Shown one piece after another: positions 57,431 through 64,000 of a DNA stretch of 64,000 bases. The stretch comes from Seriola aureovittata. Its lineage: Eukaryota > Chordata > Actinopteri > Carangiformes > Carangidae. Below the pieces are notes generated by a model. That model ran no database searches. It had not been told where the DNA came from and worked only from the letters and a program-made list of their open reading frames with translations. Each line of letters begins with the position of its first letter. The stretch's first letter is position 1. The translations under genes and the position numbers were made by a program. The DNA is taken from NCBI RefSeq assembly GCF_021018895.1, contig NC_079382.1:20382001-20446000 (forward strand). Reading direction: 5' to 3'.

Positions 57431-58700
57431 GGTTGTTCAGGTTGGAGGACTTCTTGACACAACCAGAATATTAGCTTTGTTATGTAGGTGAAAAAAGGCG
57501 GTGTTGGTGATGTCTTTAATTTGCTAATCAAAAGAGGTTATTAGCTACCATACTTTGAAAAGTCACACAGTTCTTGAGGGTTACTGTTGCTTGTTCAAAC
57601 TGGTGTCTATGTTGGGACAAAGCATCAGCATCTCAGAATTTAAGAGCAGGAATTAAGGTGATAATTTAGAAGAGTCCTCAGCTTTTACAGAAAAACACAG
57701 CAAAGTATCATCAGTGTAAAAATGGAAATTAATTCAATGACTTTGTATAATTTGGCCAAGAGGTGAAATATAAATAGAAAAGCAGAGGGCCGAGAACAGA
57801 GCCCTGGGGTACTCCATATTTCACATCAGAAAACATTGATGTTGTATTATTGTAGGAAACATACTGGGTCCTTTCAGTAAGTAAGACTTTAACCCCATGC
57901 GAGTCAGGCCAGAGACGCCCAATTGGTTTTCCAATCGGTCTAGGAATATACAATTATCTATGGTATCAAGAGCTGCACTGAAAAGCACAGACGGAGGCAG
58001 AATCTGAATCCATAGACAGCACAAGATGATTTACCACTTTGGCAGATGCAGTTTCAGTGGCGTGACAGGCCCTGACAGCAGATTGAAAAGGTTCAAAAAG
58101 ATTACTGTCAGATATGTGGGCTGAAAGCTGCTGATACTCTTTCTCTTCTAGTACTTTTAAAAAGAATGGAAGGTTAGAGACTGGTCGATAATTATTAAGA
58201 GATCCGGGATCAAGGTGGGATTTTTTTTAGGTAACATTTTTAACCACAGCAGTTTTAAAGCTAGTGAGGATGACACCAGATGTAGGTGATAAATTAACAG
58301 TATATAGGATTGTAGGTCCCAAAACCGACAAGAGATTTTTGAGTCGAAGAGGCAGGTCATAGGTTACGTAAATTGCAAAGCCTACACCAAGTTGGACCAT
58401 GTCTCCAGATCTATAGTCTGAGAATTTGTTACAACAGAGTCTATCTGGGATTCAACGTAATGCTTGACTGGGTCTGCAGAAAAAGCTGAAGATGAGGAAC
58501 TTAATTTTGTATCTAATCTCATCTCTTTTGCAGAAAAAGCAGCTAAAAGACGTCTACCTTTAAATAGGTTTGGCTACATTGTGAAAAGGAATTATGTTTA
58601 TTGTATTGTACTGAGTTGGTCAGATAGTTTGAGAAAAGGTTTGGATTTTTGCCTTCACTTTCTCAAGCAAACTGAAATAATAATCTAGTCACCAAATTTG
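57431..58700 (-). mobile_element. L2-like LINE, antisense (copy B), reverse transcriptase part and upstream
   Basis: It includes the reverse transcriptase remnant described separately (57690-58360). Above 58360 the antisense phrases (GTATCTAATCTCATCTCTTTT, AGCTAAAAGACGTCTACC) fit the segment between endonuclease and reverse transcriptase in the same LINE type. The endonuclease itself is not seen, so the copy is 5'-truncated at about 58700. Confidence 0.65.
57690..58360 (-). pseudogene. LINE reverse transcriptase, frameshifted
   Basis: Minus strand. Motif A is seen as SAALDTIDNCIFLDRLENQL, with the catalytic Asp codon at 57965-57967. In another frame follow LTERTQYVSY and GVPQGSVLGPLLF (57777-57815), the signature of L2/CR1-type and related LINE reverse transcriptases. 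A further frame shift leads to FHFYTDDTL with the catalytic Tyr-x-Asp-Asp at 57707-57718. The frame of 58157-58360 holds finger-region sequence. All three catalytic Asp are thus present at DNA level, but at least two frameshifts and a stop before the YTDD box make the copy inactive. The family usually has about 900 or more residues in this protein. Confidence 0.85.
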
Positions 58701-58754
58701 CTACACAAGATAATTTCCTCTCTCATTTCGACATGTTTCTGTAATCAAAACTTT

Positions 58755-58893
58755 CAACCGATAAAGGAGCATGTGACAGGAAATTAGGAATGAGAGATAG
58801 GAAATGACATGCAGCAAGGGTCCCTGGCCTGATCCAAACCAGAGATGTGGCAGCTCATGGTTGGTGCCTTAACCCCAGAGCTACCAGGGGATC
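58755..58893 (-). mobile_element. tRNA-derived SINE, antisense
   Basis: On the minus strand the unit begins GGGATCCCCTGGTAGCTCTG, a box-A-like tRNA head (TRGYNNARNGG-type, degraded), and later has GTTTGGATCAGGCCAGGGAC in the position of box B. This is followed by CCTTGCTGCATGTCATTTCC, TATCTCTCATTCCTAATTTC, CTGTCACATGCTCCTTTATC. That tail order is diagnostic of a very common fish SINE. It sits directly upstream of the truncated LINE copy B. Target duplications are not evident. Confidence 0.75.
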
Positions 58894-59252
58894 CCTGACA
58901 ATCATTTGTGAAACTTGATGCTGCCACCATTTTCCAATCTGTGTGTAAGCAGCACTCATAAATAGCACAATCAAAGTGCAAACAAAGTCACAATCCGACC
59001 ATTAATGCTCGAGTTTCATTTTATCTCTAACCTTTATCTTTCTATAATGGTTGCCCATCCTTAACCTTATTTTAACCATAGTTTATTTGCCATTTCTTTT
59101 TAAAAAAAAAAGTTTGCTTTAAACATTTTCACCTAATGTAATCTTGGGTGTTAAGAATTTGTCCAATACCAGTGTTGTTTCTGGCAGTTCCCATCATTAG
59201 TTAAGGATACTCAATTAACGCAGTGTTATCTTTTAGCAATAATAATTCCATA
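58894..59252. other. No gene seen
   Basis: AT-rich unique sequence with a short A10 run at 59101. Confidence 0.5.
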
Positions 59253-59306
59253 CAATCGTTCCTATTGGTGTTACTTCGGTGTTATTTTCACCAATAGGAA
59301 TGATTG
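59253..59306. other. Near-perfect 18-bp inverted repeat, 18-nt spacer
   Basis: CAATCGTTCCTATTGGTG (59253-59270) and CACCAATAGGAATGATTG (59289-59306) are reverse complements at 17 of 18 positions, and the one difference would be a G-U pair in RNA. Each arm carries a CCAAT/ATTGG core. It could be the core of a short foldback element or a paired CCAAT-box site. No larger repeat is recognised around it. Confidence 0.65.
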
Positions 59307-60289
59307 AACAGAAAACAGAATTTCCTTCATAGGAAGCTTGGTAGCTGTGTTAGTATCAGGATACAGGGCTTCCTCAGTCTGGACGAATAGTGGAGCTGAA
59401 ATGAGCCTTTTGCCGTGTTGTGCCTTGAAGTCTTGAAGGACATGCTGTAAGCTCTCTACCTTGTGAGGCAGGTCATGCGTGCACCCTGATATAGTTTTTC
59501 ATCCTGTTGGTGATAGCAGGGATTACAAATGTCTTTTTTTTTGTTTGCGACTAGCAGAATGTCATTCTTTTGTTCCCCTCCCTCAACCTCAAACACAGCA
59601 CATCCCGGTCCTGACAGCACCCCACTACCTTATTATTTTAGCAGTTGCCTTTCATTTACCTGCCCACTTCAAAAGGCAATGCATAGTCAACTCCCTTCCC
59701 GAGATGAGGTCAAACACATACAGAGTGTTGCCCACCGCTCTTTTTATTACCACAAATGTCAGTAGTTCTCTTCATCCTTCGCGCACTTTTATTACACTGG
59801 TGGAAATGTCAAATGTATTTGCAACAGTCGTAACACCATGATGGCCCTGAGGCTCAAGAAAATGCATTATCAAAAAGATTTTTTTTTTTTTGTTGCACTG
59901 CAGTAAGCCTAATTCAATGTAACTTGAATATTCATGCAGTATGGCTAAATGAAAACGAGACATAGAGCTATTATCCCATCTGTATTTCTAATATTTCCTC
60001 TCCTAATGGGCTGCAGATCTTTTCTCTTTACTTTGATCATCCATTGAACTCCCGCTCGGAGGTCATCAAATATGTATTCCTCCCCAACTGTGTCATCTCA
60101 GCAGTGCCTCCCAATGACATGTTAACATATAGGAATATGGCCTAGGGGAATATAATTGTCGTGCAGTAGCTGCACGAGAACTTTCTTGCTCTTCTTACCT
60201 CTTGGATCGGTCGCAGTGCCGCAGAAGATCTTAGGGAGCCGAGTCACAATGACGACTCCTGAGGGTTTACATTGAACTGGTGGCAACAC
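59307..60289. other. No gene seen
   Basis: A 120-codon plus-strand frame (59479-59841) has no recognised domain and overlaps another frame of 78 codons. A T11 run lies at 59881. No named repeat. Confidence 0.45.
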
Positions 60290-60660
60290 AACGTGCAGGC
60301 GTAAGTTATTTATAAATGTTTAGTTAATGATGAACTAATCATTTACAAAACATTAACATACATTTGTAGATGATTAACAAGTGCTATGTTAACATAGGTC
60401 ATTTATAAATCGTGTAATGATCATAAACAAATGATTAGTAAATGGTAAATAAGTAAATAGTTGATATATTATGAAACAATTCTGTTGTAAGTCTATAGTA
60501 TCAGTATCTCAACACATTAATCATGAAGAAATCCTCAGTAAATGATCAGTTAATGACGCATTCATTACTTGTAAGTTAGCCTAATAAAAGCACAAAAAAG
60601 TCACTGTGATCAAGCTATTTTTGAATGATTTTTTTTGAAAGTGAATAAACATTTATAAAT
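60290..60660. repeat. AT-rich degenerate repeat of ATTTATAAATGATTA-type words
   Basis: Variants of ATTTATAAATG, AAATGATTAGTAAATG and TTAACAAGTGC recur along 370 bp in both orientations (60308, 60401, 60431, 60648). This matches a family of AT-rich non-autonomous elements in fish built from such words. Termini are not resolved; the first and last occurrences (near 60308 and 60648) might be the two ends. Confidence 0.5.
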
Positions 60661-60900
60661 GATTTACAGTGAGGCGGATCCCGTTGGGTCAGTGGTAAAT
60701 ATGTTCAGACGCCACCACAGAGACTTGGGTTCCGTGTGGAGTGGCTGGGATCTGGCCATAAATCTCTGAACCATTGAGGACCCGCCAGTGACGCTCCTCA
60801 CATGTAGGTGAACAGGGTCTAATGACTCCATGTGAGTCAGGGAGGGCGGCTGACTGTAGCCTCCGCAGGCCTGTAAAGGTCAGTGCTTACAAGCACTGCA
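60661..60900 (+). mobile_element. SINE-like segment with tRNA-type promoter boxes
   Basis: GTTGGGTCAGTGGTAAATATG near 60681 resembles an A box, and ACTTGGGTTCCGTGTGG near 60722 a B box about 40 bp downstream, the spacing of tRNA-derived RNA polymerase III promoters. The following GC-rich part (GTGTGGAGTGGCTGGGATCTGG, CTCCGCAGGCCTGTAAAGG) is a repeat body I recognise only vaguely. The boxes are degraded. It is another SINE class than the one at 58.8 kb. Confidence 0.45.
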
Positions 60901-62439
60901 GTACAGTTTTCCTCACCTGTTTTAAATGATGTCTGCATGTCTGGCTAAATCATTTACAAAGCTTTCTGCACAAAAAAAATTAAAAAAAATTACAACCTGA
61001 TATGTACAAACATGAAAATCCTTCCACATAGCTGTAAAACTAAATATTAAAATGTATAGCAACATCTAATTATTCTGTCAACAATTTAAGGGGAATATTT
61101 TCCCTTTAAGACTGATTGACCTTCTATAACGTTGCCAAACTAGCAGCCCCCTTTTACTTCCTCTTAATTATGGGCTTTGCATTATTTTTCAAATGACCAA
61201 CCTCTGACAAAAGTTCAGGGTCAATGTTTAAGACGTCTGAAGTCTTGATGACAAAGGTTTTCAGCTTCTGGCCCCTGAGGCAGCCTCGTAGAAGTTCTTC
61301 ATATTTTTGGCTTAACTCAGCGTAAAGACTACTGGACAGCTGGCCTGAAACAATCTGCCCATCATTACCTCAACCCAGTATCCTATGATTTATGTACATA
61401 TTGGAAGATGTTGCACGCCGTAATCTACAGTCAATCCCAACAGTTAGTGCCGGTGCAAAAACTACCGTGTCCTTTGTGTAGCGAGGCAAAAACTAAGGGT
61501 GTGGTGTTTCGTTAGGAAATTGTCTGGATGTTCATATCACCATATTGTCATTACAAGTGATCGCCAACAGACAACAGCCTCAATGAACAGGGAGGGGGCA
61601 GGGGTGGGACGCAGCCTCTAACTTCCTCTGTCATCGCTCATTTTAAATGTCAATACAACTGATCCCACAGCAAAGCTGTTGTCATTAACCTGTATGTTTC
61701 TTTATTTTGTCCGACAGTGTAACAACCATTATTGATAATGATTTTATCTGTAGCAACAACTTGGTAATAATAGCTGGCTCAGGTGGTATTTATGAGCCGT
61801 GATCAAATTTCACACTACCTCCGAAGTCTGACAAAGGAAACAGAAAAATATAACGAACAGAGGCTCGGACAAAACCATCTCCCCTTCAGCTTCTCTCTCT
61901 CTCTAATCACAAACACACAAAACTAGTCTTGCTGTATATGTGTTAGGACAGTCAGCAGCAAAATGAAATGCATAATTAAAGCCAGTCTGGCAAAAATAGA
62001 CCCAGTGTGTAAAGATAGCGGAGCGGGGAAAAAGAGCCGGGGTCACACATGGCTCACAGATCTGCACATTGGTGTGCAGAGCAAAGCTTTGATGAGCAGG
62101 CATACGGAGAGTGGAGATGCACTGACAGATGGAGGAGGGATCACAGACAGGTTGGTTTAAATTAAGAGCCAGAGTCACTTGTGGTGATTAATAGTGATCA
62201 TCATCACCGCTCCTTAATATCAGCAGGGAAAAAACAATCTGCGTTTGTGTCTTCAATCATCAATAGTCGTTGTGGTTGGACACTGGCACAGGCCGAGTGT
62301 GTAGAGAGTGTGTGATGAATTTTTATATGGTATAACATGTTGCAACCATATATGTTCAAAGTATATATTCAATTTAGATAGGCACCTTTATTAAAACAAT
62401 AAACATAAAAATGCTTTATGCCTATATACATTCTGGGAA
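60901..62439. other. No gene seen
   Basis: Unique sequence with a CT-rich run at 61895-61905. Frames of 65-91 codons on both strands at 61903-62178 show no motif. Confidence 0.45.
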
Positions 62440-62660
62440 AGTGCTCAGACCTTTGGACCCAACATAATATTATAGTGACAGACATATGTCTACAATATAA
62501 GCATGCATACATAAACATACATTTTTATCGGCTACATATATATGTTTATATATATCCTCTAACTTATAGGTTTCATATATAATTTTTACATAAATGTTTA
62601 TTTTATATTTTATATATAGAAGTTCAAGTGTATGTACATATATTACATTTGCGACACTAA
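62440..62660. repeat. Dispersed repeat shared with 11160-11268
   Basis: CTCTAACTTATAGGTTTCATATATAATTT at 62557 onward matches CTCTAACTTCTTATAGGTGTCATATATAATTT at 11160 onward, in the same orientation, and both continue through TGTTTATTTTAT/TTTTTATTTTAT to TATTACATTTGC. Overall identity is high at the start and moderate later. The flanks in both places are TA-rich. The family is not known to me. Confidence 0.65.
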
Positions 62661-63400
62661 ATACATTTATCCACTGTAGATGAAATTGGCAGGATAATCC
62701 TCGTATGAAATTTTTAGTTCATTAGTTCACGCCCACATGGACGTACTGTAATATCAATTCGGCTGACTGATCTGTGGTTTCATTAGACAGTCGCAGTGGA
62801 TGTCTCCATCACAGCTGTCACTCGGTGTCATCAAGAGAGCAGGCAGGAGGCAGGAGTAACCCATCCTCCTGCCAGGTCTCTGTCAGTCCCCAGATATTGC
62901 AAGTGTTTCATCAGAGTGGTCAGCTCAGTGTCTCTAATCCCCACAGTGAGAGGGAGAGGCTAACGCAGCTAACCCTGTGATCCAAGATTACTGTAGGCTG
63001 TAGGCACCGCAGCCTCCCTCTAAGCCCTGATCCCTTCCTCCCCTGAGCGCAGAGTCTGGGCCTGTCACTCCGAGGCGGCTGCTGCCGGTCAGCCTGCACA
63101 GGTAATCACCCGCGGACAGCAAAGTGATGCTCCTAAGCTGTCTGATCGCGCAACCAGGTGAAAGTATAGAGGGGATTTACATTATAGCAGCACTGACATC
63201 TGTTACACACAAACACACCAGCATTGTGCTAGAATCAGCAGAACGCACTCTTACCAATAATAGCAGTATTTCTCATGTTCAACAAGGGTGAGCAAACAGG
63301 AAGTGCTAGTAGCTAACGTAGCGCAGTGTGACGCGCACAACAAATGTGTGGTTTTATGAGTTAAAAAGATCCTTCACATTTAAGATTTGTGAGTTAAAAA
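62661..63400. other. No gene seen
   Basis: The 62780-63180 part is moderately GC-rich with some CpG, but I see neither exon nor promoter motifs. Confidence 0.45.
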
Positions 63401-63414
63401 TGTGTGTATGTATA

Positions 63415-63456
<42 letters not shown>
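63401..63456. repeat. Compound (TG)n(TA)n microsatellite
   Basis: TGTGTATGTATATG, then TG units, then a pure TA run at 63427-63456. The Tyr-Ile-repeat frames on both strands are artefacts. Confidence 0.96.
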
Positions 63457-63458
<2 letters not shown>

Positions 63459-64000
63459 TTGTTTTCATTTATCAAAAAACAAAATGTGCGTGCGTAGGGG
63501 TGTGTGGTTGAAAAGGTGTATGGAGGTAAGTTGAGATGAAAATGGTCAAGAAAACAGTTGTTGAGAGAAGGGAGTGGAATACATGAGGTCAAGGAAGAGT
63601 CAGAAAAGGAGGACAAGGAAGTAAAGGAAACTAGGTTTTGGATTTTTATTTATTAGAGTTTAAAAGGAAAAATATTACAAGTGTAATGTGTGTTTGTTTA
63701 CACTTGCCCAATAAACATAAAGTTGAAAAAGAAAAAAAACATTTTGTGACCATATATATTTCATAATTTTTTTAGTAATGAATTTTTGAATTTAGCCCTT
63801 CGAGCTAAATTTAATTATTTTTGCAATTCTCACCAACTGTATATCCAAGAAACCATAATGCATAAAAACTTAGCATAACTGGCAACACATAATCATGTAA
63901 ATAGATGTTGCTGAATGTTTTACAGTAATCAAATTTTAAACCAAAAAAAGAGTCTTTAATTTTCAAAAACTAATATCTCAACTAGTTTTCACTTTCTTGC
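63457..64000. other. No gene seen
   Basis: Purine-rich stretch at 63535-63640, then AT-rich sequence to the window edge. TTTGAATTTAGCCCTTCGAGC and its surroundings do not match any family I recognise. Confidence 0.45.

Noticed and set aside
59253..59306. Bacterial-type terminator
   Set aside because: The stem is not followed by a T run and the context is a vertebrate genome.
1..64000. CRISPR array, operon or prokaryotic defence system
   Set aside because: No spaced direct repeats of the right kind and no prokaryotic genes; all evidence points to vertebrate DNA. The tandem arrays are simple microsatellites.

Overview
The window reads as vertebrate nuclear DNA, most likely from a spiny-rayed teleost fish. 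No stretch shows bacterial-style gene packing. Dinucleotide and tetranucleotide microsatellites are abundant, CpG is depleted outside a few patches, and many dispersed repeats belong to families common in fish genomes: L2-like LINEs with AT-rich or GCCTT-type tails, Tc1-like and hAT-like transposons, tRNA-derived SINEs, and short inverted-repeat elements. I found no host protein-coding exon that I can defend, and no tRNA, rRNA or CRISPR array. Almost all open frames are short chance frames or the two strands of microsatellites. The window is best described as intergenic or deep intronic.

Layout. 1-11 kb: mostly unique sequence with microsatellites, a possible conserved regulatory block with octamer motifs (1.23-1.56 kb) and a perfect GC-rich hairpin (1.67 kb). 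11-15 kb: hAT-like remnants, one arm of a short inverted-repeat element, and a retroposon at 14.58-14.88 kb flanked by a perfect 12-bp target-site duplication. 15-25 kb: mostly unique, with a TGGTTACAATAAT-type repeat (18.5 kb), an ATCT microsatellite (19.8 kb) and a repeat at 22.6 kb. 25.9-32.5 kb: dense transposon zone with an antisense LINE tail, a Tc1-like transposase remnant, an antisense Ty3/gypsy-type gag-protease remnant, a tandemly duplicated repeat, and an L2-like LINE that keeps its 5' end and its 3' tail but has lost the middle. 34.3-35.2 kb: a CpG-dense block with CCAAT-like and GC boxes and strong splice-donor candidates, which is either a promoter with a first exon or an LTR. 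38-49 kb: short inverted-repeat elements (two copies of a GGTCCCATAT family, one Harbinger-like element), a Tc1-like transposase fragment and LINE fragments. 55.3-58.9 kb: a nest of antisense LINEs with recognisable reverse transcriptase, interrupted by a different repeat and bounded by an antisense tRNA-derived SINE. 59-64 kb: a near-perfect 18-bp inverted repeat, a degenerate AT-rich repeat, a second SINE-like segment, and a repeat shared with the 11 kb region.

No genes here can be said to work together. The coding traces are all from mobile elements, and each is broken by frameshifts, stops or deletions. The parts most deserving a second look are the CpG-dense block at 34.6-35.2 kb, the internally deleted LINE at 31.3-32.4 kb, the nested cluster at 55.3-58.9 kb, and the octamer-bearing AT-rich block near 1.4 kb. 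I did not find an evident new biological system. All family names come from recognition by eye, without any database search.
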